Assembly (NCBI RefSeq): GCF_002116635.1
Contig: NZ_LQPW01000031.1
Location: forward strand, 124,001-188,000
Length of the DNA stretch: 64,000 bases
DNA from: Mycobacterium szulgai
Lineage (GTDB): Bacteria; Actinomycetota; Actinomycetes; Mycobacteriales; Mycobacteriaceae
Direction of reading: 5' to 3'
Each line of letters begins with the position of its first letter. Positions within the stretch are counted from its first letter, which is position 1. Positions 9,701 through 18,258 of this stretch are shown in pieces. Under the pieces are notes generated by a model. The model was not told where the DNA came from, did not search any database, and worked only from the letters and a program-made list of their open reading frames with translations. The translations under genes were made by a program, and so were the position numbers.

Positions 9701-11053
9701 CTACCAGTTCGTGAAGATGATGCTGTTGAGCACCAAGGCTCCGCCGGCGTTGAGGGTCAGGGCAATTCGGTGCCACCGGGGCGGCAGCAATGCCGGCGCC
9801 GCGGTCAGCCAGATGGTGAACGGCAGCCAGATGCGTTCGGTCTCGGCCTTGCTCAGCATGCTCAGGTCGGCGCACACGATGGCGGCAACCATGGCCAGCA
9901 GCAGCAGGTAGAAGCCGGACCGGTCGCGAATGGCCGCCCGGTCGAATAGTCGGCCGACACCTGCGACGCTGCCCAGGCCGACAGCGCACACCGCGCATGC
10001 CAGATTCGCCCAACCCCAATACTGGAACGGGCGGTCCTTGGCCACTCCCTGCCAATATCGTTGCTGCACAAGGGTATACCCATCGAACCAGTAAAACCCG
10101 GCAACCGCGAAGGCCACCGCGACCGCCAGCGCGGCCAGCACGGCCGGACCCAGGACCCGCAGCGCGGCCCGCCAGTCGGCAGCGGAAAGCAGCACCGCCA
10201 AGGCGGGCAATCCCATCAGCATCAGGCCGTAGTTGACGAACACTCCCCAGCCCAGCAGTAAGCCCGCCGCGGCAGCTATCAGTGCCGGGAAGCTAGCCGG
10301 CCGGTGCACGGCCACCGCCAGCAACGCGATGCCCCACGCCGCGACACCCGCGTAGTACCCGTCGGCCGAGACCGCGACCCAGATCGCCGTCGGCGCCACC
10401 GCCACGAAGGGTGCGGCGCGCCGGGCAAGCTGCTCATCGGCCAGCGCCCGCGTGGCAATCAGCACGGCCGCTGTCGCACTCGAACCGACCAGCAGACACC
10501 ACAAGCCGGCCCAGGCGCCACCGTGCAGCCCCAGCCGATCCAGCCACACGAACGTCAGCAGTGCGCCCGGCGGATGCCCGGAGACGTGCGTGACCCAGGA
10601 ATTGGGCTGGAAGTCGACGATGCGGCTGGCGAACGTCCCCAAAGTGGCTGGGATGTCGGTTACGCCGGGGACCTCCCGTAGATACTCGTCGCTGGTGGTC
10701 AACCGGCCGGCGAAGCCGCGCTGCCAGCCGTCGATCATCGCCAGGGAAAACGCCCAGGCGCAGGCCGTGGCCCAGGTTCCCAGTGTCAGCCCACGCCACG
10801 AAATCCGTTGTGCCACAGCAGGACCCCACACCACCGCGGCTAAGCCGATCAGGAGTGCGGGCACCGTGCCCCAGCCGACGTGAGCGTCCCAGTAGCCGAA
10901 GATCGGTGCGGCCCCGGCATGCCAGTCGAACCGCTCCAAGCCGATGTCCGAACGCGGCTTGACGCCAAAATTCATTCGGGGCAGGACGACTGCCGCCGTC
11001 ACCAGGGTGACGCCGACGACAAGCGCCCACAGTTCCCGGCGACCGATCCTCAC
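9701..11053 (-). CDS. Polytopic membrane protein, GT-C glycosyltransferase-like (Rv0541c-like)
   Basis: 450 aa with about 11-12 hydrophobic segments. The first extracytoplasmic loop carries acidic and aromatic residues (SDIGLERFDWHAGAAPIFGYWD), the arrangement expected of polyprenyl-phosphate-sugar-dependent GT-C transferases. Rv0541c has been listed among mycobacterial GT-C candidates on this basis. VSGHPPGALLTF and the aromatic FYWFDGYTLVQQRYW are further conserved-looking patches. It starts 11 bp after menE stops, on the same strand. Acceptor and sugar are unknown; a role in envelope polysaccharide assembly is inference. Confidence 0.75.
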   Translation of the reverse strand: MRIGRRELWALVVGVTLVTAAVVLPRMNFGVKPRSDIGLERFDWHAGAAPIFGYWDAHVGWGTVPALLIGLAAVVWGPAVAQRISWRGLTLGTWATACAWAFSLAMIDGWQRGFAGRLTTSDEYLREVPGVTDIPATLGTFASRIVDFQPNSWVTHVSGHPPGALLTFVWLDRLGLHGGAWAGLWCLLVGSSATAAVLIATRALADEQLARRAAPFVAVAPTAIWVAVSADGYYAGVAAWGIALLAVAVHRPASFPALIAAAAGLLLGWGVFVNYGLMLMGLPALAVLLSAADWRAALRVLGPAVLAALAVAVAFAVAGFYWFDGYTLVQQRYWQGVAKDRPFQYWGWANLACAVCAVGLGSVAGVGRLFDRAAIRDRSGFYLLLLAMVAAIVCADLSMLSKAETERIWLPFTIWLTAAPALLPPRWHRIALTLNAGGALVLNSIIFTNW

Positions 11054-11064
11054 GAGAGACCAGC

Positions 11065-12201
11065 CTATTGGCTGGGTCCGGCGAACCGGCGCACCAGCGC
11101 CGTCCGGTCGAGCTTGCCGATCCCGCGTCGCGGCAGCTCGTCGACGATATGCAGTTCGCGCGGCGCCGCGCTGAGGTCGAGGGTGGCTGCCAGGTGTGCG
11201 CGCAGCGCGTCCAGTGTCGGCGCCGGTGACCCGTCGCTGACCACCACCGCAGCGGCCACCCGCTGGCCCAGCCGGTCGTCGGGCACGCCGAAGACAGCGC
11301 AGTCGCTTACCGCGGGATGGCCGCCCAGCGCGGCCTCGACGAGCTGCGGCAGCACGGTCAGGCCGCCCGTGCTGATCGCGTCGTCGGTGCGGCCCAGCAC
11401 GCTCAGCACCCCCGAATCATCGACGGCGCCAATGTCATCGGTGTAAAACCAGCCCGGCTCGGCGAACGGATCGGGCTCGACCGCGTTGCGATAGCCCTTG
11501 GCCAGGGTCGCCCCGCCCAGCACGATGCGTCCGTCGGCTTCGAGGCGCAGCCGCACCCCCTCGAGTGGAACACCGTTGTAGACACACCCTCCCGCGGTTT
11601 CGCTCATCCCGTAGGTGCGGACCACCGTGATGCCGGCCGCGTTGGCGGCGTCCAGCACCCGCCGCGGCGCCGGTCCGCCACCGATCAGCACGGCGTCCAG
11701 CTCGGCCAGGGCGGCCGTCGCCGCGGGGTCGGTGAGCGCCTTGGCCAGCTGCGTGGCGACCAGCGACGTATAGCGCCGTCCGGAAGCCAATTTGCTTACC
11801 GCACGAGGTAATTCGGTGATATCGAAGCCGCCGGAGACGTCCAGCGCGACCGGCGCCGAGCCGGCCAGCACGCTGCGCACCAGCACTTGCAGACCCGCGA
11901 TGTGATAGGGCGGCACGGCCAGCAGCCAGCTGCCCGCTCCGCCCAGACGATCATGCGTGGCGTGCGCGCTGGCGCGAAGTGCGGCAGCGGTCAGCAACGC
12001 ACCCTTGGGTGCACCCGTGGTTCCCGACGTCGTCACCACCAGGGCTACGTCGTCGTCGATCACTTCACCCACTCGCAGGTCGGGCAGCGCAGCGTGCTCG
12101 GGCACTACCACCATCGCGGGGTCGCGGCCTTGCAGAACCCGCTCGAGTGCGGGCAACAGCGACGAGGTGGCCGACCCCGGGGAAACGCTCAGCGCGCGCA
12201 A
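11065..12201 (-). CDS. menE: O-succinylbenzoate--CoA ligase
   Basis: 378-aa acyl-adenylate ligase activating o-succinylbenzoate to OSB-CoA. Motifs are the P-loop VTTSGTTGAPKGALL (about 54-68), GMSETAGG (adenine site), FYTDDIG and C-terminal RRGIGKLDR with the catalytic Lys. It is shorter than the E. coli enzyme, as usual in mycobacteria. The only start giving the expected N-terminus (RALSVSPG) is a TTG at 12201. It lies 5 nt after the stop of the upstream DUF3349 gene, so translation is probably coupled. Confidence 0.92.
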   Translation of the reverse strand: MRALSVSPGSATSSLLPALERVLQGRDPAMVVVPEHAALPDLRVGEVIDDDVALVVTTSGTTGAPKGALLTAAALRASAHATHDRLGGAGSWLLAVPPYHIAGLQVLVRSVLAGSAPVALDVSGGFDITELPRAVSKLASGRRYTSLVATQLAKALTDPAATAALAELDAVLIGGGPAPRRVLDAANAAGITVVRTYGMSETAGGCVYNGVPLEGVRLRLEADGRIVLGGATLAKGYRNAVEPDPFAEPGWFYTDDIGAVDDSGVLSVLGRTDDAISTGGLTVLPQLVEAALGGHPAVSDCAVFGVPDDRLGQRVAAAVVVSDGSPAPTLDALRAHLAATLDLSAAPRELHIVDELPRRGIGKLDRTALVRRFAGPSQ

Positions 12202-12206
12202 GACGG

Positions 12207-12509
12207 CTATGCGTGGTCCTCGCTGTCGCGGATGTTATCCAGCGGCCATCCCTTGGCGGCTAATCGCTTGCGCACTCGCTCGATGTCGTCGGGCGATGGC
12301 AGATCGTCGGTGAATTGGGTGATGACCACACCGATGTCGATCTGGTCGAACTCGCCGCGCTGCATCAACTCGTTGGCAACCGCCTGAACCTCGTCGTTGG
12401 TCAAGCGGCGGGCTAGCAGGGCGAGCACCGCGAACGAGTCGGTTGGCGGCACGCCTTCGGGGTATCCCGCGCGCAGCCACGACACGATCGAGGTGAGAAA
12501 ATTGTTCAC
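12207..12509 (-). CDS. DUF3349 small protein (Rv0543c-like)
   Basis: About 100 aa, all-helical and soluble by composition: NNFLTSIVSWLRAGYPEGVPP, DSFAVLALLARRLTNDEV, then IDIGVVITQFTDDLPSPDDIERVR. This is the DUF3349 family, known in mycobacteria and structurally determined for Rv0543c; function unknown. A GTG at 12509 gives the N-terminus most like Rv0543c; an ATG at 12518 would add three residues. It sits directly upstream of menE in the pitA-to-permease operon. Confidence 0.85.
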   Translation of the reverse strand: MNNFLTSIVSWLRAGYPEGVPPTDSFAVLALLARRLTNDEVQAVANELMQRGEFDQIDIGVVITQFTDDLPSPDDIERVRKRLAAKGWPLDNIRDSEDHA

Positions 12510-12563
12510 GCGATACAACTTCCCGTTGAGGCCGTGGTCAAACCCTATGCCACGGATACGAGA

Positions 12564-12854
12564 CTACTTCGGTTTGGCTCCGAGGAACGCCCAACCTGTG
12601 TGATGCGCGATGAAGTCGCGGGCGATGTAGAGCACGCCGATGACGATCACCGCGAGGACCACTGCGTAGATCAGCCAGGCGAGCGCAGTCAGAACCGGGT
12701 TGCGGTGCGGCGCGGAGCCATTGGTGGTGATGTCTCCGGCACCGGCGGCCTGCAAACGCACTCCCACCGCGAATAGACCGGGCAGCGCCGCACCGGCCAG
12801 CAGGCTGAAAATCAGGATCTTCAGTGTGGCTTCGTAGTTGAACCAGTTGTTCAT
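12564..12854 (-). CDS. Small two-helix membrane protein (Rv0544c-like)
   Basis: 96 aa with two hydrophobic helices (about 10-35 and 52-78) separated by a polar loop (AGAGDITTNGSAPHRN), ending FLGAKPK. It overlaps the stop of pitA by 4 bp (ATGA), so it is co-translated with the phosphate transporter. A role as an accessory subunit is possible but not shown. Matches Rv0544c in position and size. Confidence 0.83.
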   Translation of the reverse strand: MNNWFNYEATLKILIFSLLAGAALPGLFAVGVRLQAAGAGDITTNGSAPHRNPVLTALAWLIYAVVLAVIVIGVLYIARDFIAHHTGWAFLGAKPK

Positions 12855-14092
12855 GACGCGTTCCCCGCGGTAACCGTGTCGTCGTCGGAATCGAATCGGG
12901 GCACCGGGGCCCCGATATTAGGGCCCGCAGGCGGCGGTTTGACGTCGTCGGACCCTTCGAGGCCCGCGGTCAAGTTGCCTTCCCACTGGGCGTTGACATT
13001 CTTGTGGTCGACCTTCACCTTGCGCGACCGCAGGTAGATGGTGGCAGACACCGCGACCAACAGCGAGAAGCCGACGATTGCGCCGGGGTACCCGCCAATG
13101 AGGTGCACGATCCAGTAGGTGAGCGCCCCGACCAGGCCGGCCAGTGGAAGGGTGACCAGCCACGCGGTCGCCATCCGGCCGGCCACGCCCCAGCGCACCT
13201 CGCCGCCCGGCTTGCCCAGGCCGCTGCCCAGCACCGACCCGGTGCAGACCTGGGTGGTGGACAATGCGTAGCCGAAGTGGGCCGAGAGCAGAATGACTGC
13301 GGCCGAGGATGATTCGGCCGCCATGCCCTGCGGTGGGTTTATTTCCACCAGCCCCTTGCCCAGGGTTCGGATGATCCGCCAGCCGCCCAGGTAGGTGCCC
13401 AGCGCCATCGCGATGGCGCAACTCACGATGACCCACAGCGGGGGCATCACGGCGGTCTTGCTCACCGCGCCGTAGGACATCAGCGCCAGGAAGATCACGC
13501 CCATCGTCTTCTGTGCGTCGTTGGTTCCGTGTGCCAGTGACACCAGCGACGCCGAGCCGATCTGGCCGCGCCGGAATCCGTTGGCGGTGCGGTTTTCCGA
13601 GACCCCGCGGGTGATCCAGTACACCAGCCAGGTGGCCGCCGCCCCGACGACTACGGCCAGCAGCGCGGCGATGATGGCCGGGATTATCACCTTGGACACC
13701 ACGCCGTGCCAGATCACCCCGCGGCTGCCGACGGCGGCGATGGTGGCGCCGACGATGCCGCCGATCAACGCGTGCGACGAACTTGACGGGATCCCCAGCA
13801 GCCAGGTCAGCAAATTCCACACAATGCCGCCGACCAAGCCGGCGAACACCAGTTCCAGGGTCACCAGGTTGGCATCGATGAGGCCCTTGGCGATGGTGGC
13901 CGCGACGGCCGTCGACAGGAACGCACCGAGCAGGTTCAGCGCCGCGGACAGCACCACCGCCGCCTTGGGCGCCAGCGCGCCGCTGGCGATGGAAGTCGCC
14001 ATGGCGTTGCCGGTGTCGTGGAACCCGTTGGTGAAGTCGAAAGCCAATGCTGTGATCACGACGATGATCAAGAGGAACAAATCGATGTTCAC
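12851..14092 (-). CDS. pitA: Low-affinity inorganic phosphate transporter
   Basis: PiT-family permease of 413 aa. The two diagnostic repeats are visible: ALAFDFTNGFHDTGNAMATSIASGAL near the N-terminus and SLAHGTNDAQKTMGVIFLAL in the second half, each in a hydrophobic pair. GIPSSSSHALIGGIVGA follows the first. I chose the GTG at 14092 (MNIDLFLLIIVV) because known PitA proteins start just before LFLLII; a TTG at 14134 would add 14 residues without a clear ribosome site. It leads the minus-strand series pitA, Rv0544c, Rv0543c, menE, Rv0541c and APC permease. Confidence 0.92.
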   Translation of the reverse strand: MNIDLFLLIIVVITALAFDFTNGFHDTGNAMATSIASGALAPKAAVVLSAALNLLGAFLSTAVAATIAKGLIDANLVTLELVFAGLVGGIVWNLLTWLLGIPSSSSHALIGGIVGATIAAVGSRGVIWHGVVSKVIIPAIIAALLAVVVGAAATWLVYWITRGVSENRTANGFRRGQIGSASLVSLAHGTNDAQKTMGVIFLALMSYGAVSKTAVMPPLWVIVSCAIAMALGTYLGGWRIIRTLGKGLVEINPPQGMAAESSSAAVILLSAHFGYALSTTQVCTGSVLGSGLGKPGGEVRWGVAGRMATAWLVTLPLAGLVGALTYWIVHLIGGYPGAIVGFSLLVAVSATIYLRSRKVKVDHKNVNAQWEGNLTAGLEGSDDVKPPPAGPNIGAPVPRFDSDDDTVTAGNAS

Positions 14093-14211
14093 AGGCCCTG
14101 ATTCTGGTGGTAGGGGTATTCCGTTGTCGAACAAACGACTAGGCGAAATGCGGGTGTACTGCGACTCGTCGCCAGATGTTACCTATTCGTTCACCTTGGG
14201 TTCGTCCGCGT

Positions 14212-14598
14212 TCACTGCCGGGTGTCCTGACGCAGCGGATGGCCCCTGGGGACCTCGATGAAAATCAGTGTGACGCCGTCCGGATCGGTCACGTGCATTT
14301 CGTGCAGACCCCACGATTCGCGGCGCGCTTCGCGGGCAATCGGCACCCCGCGGCTGCGCAACTCGGCCTGGGTGGCCTCGAGGTCGCGGACCTGTAGCCA
14401 CAGCGCACCGGGAAACGGTCCCCGGGAGTGGTCGGGTTCGCCGAAGCCGGCCAGTTCGAGCAGCGACTGGCCGGCGAAAAACACTGTGCCGGCTCCATAT
14501 TCACGGGCGATGGCCAGCCCGATCTCATCTCGGTAGAAGCTCAGTGATCGTTCATAGTCTGCCGGCCGAAGCAGCATGCGGCTGGCCAGGATCTCCAT
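14212..14598 (-). CDS. VOC-superfamily (glyoxalase/bleomycin-resistance-like) protein (Rv0546c-like)
   Basis: 128 aa forming two beta-alpha-beta-beta-beta units: ASRMLLRPADYERSLSFYRDEIGLAI, then FFAGQSLLELAGFG, ALWLQVRDLEATQAELRSRG and WGLHEMHVTDPDGVTLIFIE. The C-terminal DPDG...E and the His in the middle fit the VOC metal-binding fold. Substrate unknown. ATG start at 14598, with the mycothiol-type DinB-fold gene 13 bp upstream on the same strand. Confidence 0.85.
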   Translation of the reverse strand: MEILASRMLLRPADYERSLSFYRDEIGLAIAREYGAGTVFFAGQSLLELAGFGEPDHSRGPFPGALWLQVRDLEATQAELRSRGVPIAREARRESWGLHEMHVTDPDGVTLIFIEVPRGHPLRQDTRQ

Positions 14599-14611
14599 GT
14601 TGTCGTGTCTA

Positions 14612-15235
14612 TCACGCGCAGCGGTTACGCAGGGTCGGCACGCCGGGTCCGCGGAGGTCCCCGCAGGCGGCGCCCCGCCCGGTCATGGCCAGCAGCAACG
14701 ACAGCAGAGGTCCCTCGACCAGCTCACCATGCCCGTGCTGCCAGTCGTCATCGGTCGCGTGCAGCGCCAGTCCGGCCACCCGCTTCTTGGCGCCACTGAG
14801 CAAATTCGAGCCCTTGTAGAAGTCGATCACCTGACGGACGGCGTCAGTCGGGTATGAGTGCGGGATGCCCAGCGGGCGACGGATGTCGGCGCCGTGGATC
14901 ACCACCTCGCCGAGCCAGGAGACCTTGGGCCCCGGCGGTGCCGAGGTGGAATCCTGCAGGCTGCGGAACTCACCGAGCGTGGCTGCCGGGTCAGGGCCCC
15001 GGTGTTTGGCCAGCTGGCCGTTGGCGAACTTGTCGAAGTTGAATCCCGCCTTGAGCATCCCGCCGAAGAACTTTGGCGGATTGAGTGCGGCGGTCGCCGA
15101 CAAGTGGGCGACGACATCGCGGACCGTCCAGCCGGCGCACAGCGACTGCACGTCCCACTGCCCGGGCGTCAGATCGGTGAGGTCGTCGGCGAGCGCTTTG
15201 CGCTCGGCGGCGATGGTGGTCCAGATGTCAGTCAT
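14612..15235 (-). CDS. TIGR03083 / maleylpyruvate isomerase N-terminal (DinB-fold) protein
   Basis: 207 aa of the mycothiol-dependent maleylpyruvate isomerase N-domain family, a four-helix DinB-like bundle. Characteristic sequence is LTPGQWDVQSLCAGWTVRDVVAHLS, then VIHGADIRRPLGIPH and GLALHATD, giving the three histidines expected to bind a metal. I recall no gene of this kind at this point in M. tuberculosis. It overlaps the 3' end of the upstream SDR gene by 8 bp. The actual reaction is unknown; many members are mycothiol-dependent. Confidence 0.82.
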   Translation of the reverse strand: MTDIWTTIAAERKALADDLTDLTPGQWDVQSLCAGWTVRDVVAHLSATAALNPPKFFGGMLKAGFNFDKFANGQLAKHRGPDPAATLGEFRSLQDSTSAPPGPKVSWLGEVVIHGADIRRPLGIPHSYPTDAVRQVIDFYKGSNLLSGAKKRVAGLALHATDDDWQHGHGELVEGPLLSLLLAMTGRGAACGDLRGPGVPTLRNRCA

Positions 15236-16106
15236 CGTTGATCCGCCTTCCCATCAGGGTGTCGACCCAGCGCGGGCCGACGGTGTTCATCGCCTTCATC
15301 GCCAGCGCGATTCGCGGCGCTATTCGCACCGGCCGGGTGCGTGCGGCAGTGACCATCCATTCGCCGGCCTCGCGTGGTGTCAGTGCGGGCAGGCCCCGGT
15401 ATTCCTTTGTCGGCTCGATCATCGGCGTGGCCACCAGCGGGTAGTACAGGGTGGTCGAGTGCACGCCTTTTCGTCCCCATTCGGTTTCGACGATCCGGCT
15501 CACCGCTGACAGCGCGGCCTTCGAAGCGTTGTAGACGGAGAACAGCGGCGACGATTCCGAAAGCACGCCCCAGGTTGCGACGTTGATGATGTGGCCGTCG
15601 CCGCGCTGCAGCATCCCGGGGGCCAGGCCGCGGATCAGCCGCAGCGGCGCGTAGTAGTTGAGCACCATGGTCCGCTCGACGTCGTGCCAGCGCTGCAGCG
15701 ATTCGGCCAACGGCCGGCGGATGGACCGGCCGGCGTTGTTGATCAGAATGTCGATGCCGCCGATCCGCTTCTCGACGTCGGCGACGACGGCATCGATGGC
15801 GTCCATGTCCGAGAGGTCGCAGGGGACCGACATGGCCACGCCGCCAGAGGTTGTGATCCGGTCGGCCAGGTCATCCAGCAAGTCCTGACGACGTGCGACG
15901 GCAACCACCGTGGCACCCCGCCTCGCGAATTGTTCGGCCGCCGCCTCGCCGATGCCCGACGACGCACCCGTCAGCATCACGCGCTTGCCGTCCAGGTCGA
16001 TTGGTTTGATCGCGGGCCGGTTGAAGAACAGCTGCGGCGCGGCCGGTGGCCGCATGCCGGCGAGGGTGATGTGTTCGGCCAGCCGGCGCAGCGGACTCTT
16101 GCTCAC
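15228..16106 (-). CDS. Classical short-chain dehydrogenase (Rv0547c-like)
   Basis: 292 aa SDR: cofactor motif TGASSGIGE near residue 45, then CDLSD, INNAGRS, and VYNASKAAL as the YxxxK catalytic motif. The N-terminal 35 residues form an extra basic/hydrophobic segment. The GTG at 16106 is 6 nt downstream of a TAGACT hexamer (complement of 16113-16118), a canonical leaderless promoter. It is therefore probably transcribed separately from menB, which lies just upstream on the same strand. Substrate unknown. Confidence 0.87.
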   Translation of the reverse strand: MSKSPLRRLAEHITLAGMRPPAAPQLFFNRPAIKPIDLDGKRVMLTGASSGIGEAAAEQFARRGATVVAVARRQDLLDDLADRITTSGGVAMSVPCDLSDMDAIDAVVADVEKRIGGIDILINNAGRSIRRPLAESLQRWHDVERTMVLNYYAPLRLIRGLAPGMLQRGDGHIINVATWGVLSESSPLFSVYNASKAALSAVSRIVETEWGRKGVHSTTLYYPLVATPMIEPTKEYRGLPALTPREAGEWMVTAARTRPVRIAPRIALAMKAMNTVGPRWVDTLMGRRINDD

Positions 16107-16128
16107 GTGGGGAGTCTAGGCGCGGGTC

Positions 16129-17031
16129 CTAGAAGTACCGCGGGAACGGGCTCCAGTCCGGCGGACGCTTCTGCAGGAACGCGTCGCGGCCCTCGACGGC
16201 CTCGTCGGTCATGTAGGCAAGCCGGGTGGCCTCGCCGGCGAACAGTTGCTGGCCCACCAGCCCGTCATCGAGCAGATTGAACGCGAACTTCAGCATCCGT
16301 TGCGCCTGAGGCGATTTGGCGTTGATCTCGGACGCCCACTGGATGCCGACCGTTTCCAGCTGGGCGTGGTCGACGACTTCGTTGACCGCACCCATGTGGT
16401 GCATCTGTTCGGCGGTGTACGCGCGGCCGAGGAAGAAGATCTCGCGGGCGAACTTCTGGCCGACCTGGCGGGCCAGATATGCACTGCCGTAACCACCGTC
16501 GAAGCTGCCGACGTCGGCGTCGGTTTGCTTGAACCGCGCGTGCTCGCGGCTGGCCAGGGTGAGGTCGCAAACCACGTGCAGGCTGTGCCCACCGCCGGCG
16601 GCCCAGCCATTGACCAGGCAGATGACCACCTTGGGCATGAACCGGATCAGCCGCTGCACCTCGAGGATGTGCAACCGGCCGGCGCGCGCGATGTCAACGG
16701 TGTCCGCGGTCTCGCCGGAGGCGTACTGATAACCGCTGCGCCCGCGGATGCGCTGATCGCCGCCGGAGCAGAAGGCCCAGCCGCCGTCTTTCGGGGATGG
16801 TCCGTTGCCGGTCAACAGCACCACGCCGACGTCGGGGGACATCCGCGCGTGATCGAGTACCCGGTACAGCTCGTCGACGGTGTGCGGCCGAAACGCGTTG
16901 CGCACCTCGGGACGGTCGAACGCCACCCGCACTGTGGCGTCCTGGATGTGACGGTGGTAGGTGATGTCGGTCAGATCACCGAACCCGTCGACATCTTGCC
17001 ACTGTTTGGCGTCAAAGGGGTTGTCGCTCAA
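16129..17031 (-). CDS. menB: 1,4-dihydroxy-2-naphthoyl-CoA synthase
   Basis: Crotonase-fold enzyme cyclising OSB-CoA to DHNA-CoA. Visible motifs are NRPEVRNAF-type DRPEVRNAFRPHTVDEL, the GGWAFCSGGDQRIRGRSGY loop (oxyanion/flexible loop), VNGWAAGGGHSLHVVCDLTLAS and DADVGSFDGGYGS, ending SPFPRYF as in other MenB proteins. I place the start at a TTG (17031) whose last two bases form the TGA of the preceding gene (TTGA overlap), giving MSDNPFDAKQW. Reading further upstream is open but has no recognisable MenB sequence beyond about five residues. Confidence 0.9.
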   Translation of the reverse strand: MSDNPFDAKQWQDVDGFGDLTDITYHRHIQDATVRVAFDRPEVRNAFRPHTVDELYRVLDHARMSPDVGVVLLTGNGPSPKDGGWAFCSGGDQRIRGRSGYQYASGETADTVDIARAGRLHILEVQRLIRFMPKVVICLVNGWAAGGGHSLHVVCDLTLASREHARFKQTDADVGSFDGGYGSAYLARQVGQKFAREIFFLGRAYTAEQMHHMGAVNEVVDHAQLETVGIQWASEINAKSPQAQRMLKFAFNLLDDGLVGQQLFAGEATRLAYMTDEAVEGRDAFLQKRPPDWSPFPRYF

Positions 17032-17717
17032 GGCTGTTGAACTCCATCCTGGTCGATGGTGAGATTGCCGCAGCTGATCGTCTGTGCCGATGTCACCGCC
17101 GGGTCTTGCGCCGAAGTTGCGGTCAGGGTATCCGACCGCCCGATGCTCGCCCGGTTTCCGTCCAGGTCGATCTCGGTGCGGCGGATCGTCCACCGGTCGG
17201 TGCTTACCGGCAGCGCTTGCAGGCCGACCAAGTGGCGGCCGTCGCCCAGATCGCTACACCCGATTCCGGTGCCGTTGCCGGCCCGGTTCTGCAGGTCGAA
17301 CAGGAACGGCCTGCCGTAGTGGCTGTCGACGACGGTCTGCAGCCGGCAGCCGGCGAACACGTAGAGCTGCGCGCTGCGGCCGTCGCTGACAATGACCTGG
17401 TATTCGCCGTTGTCCTGGGCATCAATTGCCAAAGCGCGCAATGGAATTGGGCTTGCCGATGAGATCTCGGCATCGGCGTTGGCTCCGCTTGCGGTGCTGA
17501 CGCCGACGACTCGGGTCATGGCGCCGCTGGCCGCTGCGAAGCTGCCGATCCACAACGCATCCGGCAGTCCGTCGCCGTCGACGTCCCCGATCTGGCGTTG
17601 GACGGCGCCCGGCGGCGGAGGTGATCCGCCCGGCGGGCAACCCGGTGCCGCTGATGCGGTTGGCGCAGTGATGCCGATCGCCAATAGCGGCACGGCGAAC
17701 AGAAAGCGACGCAGCAT
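17028..17717 (-). CDS. Secreted protein with FG-GAP/EF-type DVDGDG repeat
   Basis: 229 aa. A Sec signal peptide MLRRFLFAVPLLAIGITAPTASAAP (cleavage after about residue 23) leads to a mature protein with Cys pairs and IGDVDGDGLPDALWIG, a calcium-binding FG-GAP-like motif, and later CSDLGDGRHLVGL and EIDLDGN of the same flavour. It is likely a periplasmic or wall beta-structured protein. In M. tuberculosis I recall the vapBC3 toxin-antitoxin pair between menB and fadD8; here this gene and a DDN-like gene take that place. It overlaps the menB start by 4 bp. Function unknown. Confidence 0.8.
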   Translation of the reverse strand: MLRRFLFAVPLLAIGITAPTASAAPGCPPGGSPPPPGAVQRQIGDVDGDGLPDALWIGSFAAASGAMTRVVGVSTASGANADAEISSASPIPLRALAIDAQDNGEYQVIVSDGRSAQLYVFAGCRLQTVVDSHYGRPFLFDLQNRAGNGTGIGCSDLGDGRHLVGLQALPVSTDRWTIRRTEIDLDGNRASIGRSDTLTATSAQDPAVTSAQTISCGNLTIDQDGVQQP

Positions 17718-17720
17718 GGG

Positions 17721-18170
17721 CTAGATCGGATCGAACCGGAAGACGGCGCAGCGCCCGGCCAGCGCCTCGAACTCGTCGGGCCGTCCCTCCTCGACGAGTC
17801 CGGATCGCTTCATGAAACCGACGCCGGTGGGTACCTCGGTCGGAAAGGCCCGCAGCAGCGGCCTGGCTTGCTCGGCGGACATCTCAACCATTTTGACGCG
17901 CTCCTTGGAACGGCCGCGGGTCAGCGTGACTTCGCCTGCGGCCCTTACGTTCTGCACCCAGTCGGCGCCCGGAAAGCCGCCAACGACATACCGCTTGCCG
18001 GCCACCGTCATCGGTGTCACCGGCGTCGACCGCGGGGTTCCGGATTTGCGCCCTGGGACCGTCAGCACCACCGGGCTTTCGCCGCCGAAACTCATACCCA
18101 GCTTCGACATCTGGATGAACACCTTGTTGGCCGGCTTGAGCCACCAGGGCGGTTTGATGCGCTCGCTCAT
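17721..18170 (-). CDS. F420-dependent nitroreductase (DDN)-family protein
   Basis: 149 aa from the ATG at 18170 (MSERIKPPWWLKPANKVF). The core VVLTVPGRKSGTPRSTPVTPM...RYVVGGFPGADWVQNVRAAGEVTL is the signature of the deazaflavin-dependent oxidoreductase family (TIGR00026). It includes the GRKSG phosphate-binding turn and the split-barrel fold. The paralogue Ddn reduces quinones and nitroimidazoles with F420H2. Proximity to menaquinone genes fits a quinone-reduction role, but that is inference. 3 bp upstream of the secreted FG-GAP-like gene and co-oriented with it. Confidence 0.85.
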   Translation of the reverse strand: MSERIKPPWWLKPANKVFIQMSKLGMSFGGESPVVLTVPGRKSGTPRSTPVTPMTVAGKRYVVGGFPGADWVQNVRAAGEVTLTRGRSKERVKMVEMSAEQARPLLRAFPTEVPTGVGFMKRSGLVEEGRPDEFEALAGRCAVFRFDPI

Positions 18171-18258
18171 ACCAGCCACAGTAGTCATCGCCGCCGAGCG
18201 TGACGCCACAGTTACGCTGGGCCGCGTACGTGACTGCAGCGTCACGTTCGGCGCCAGG

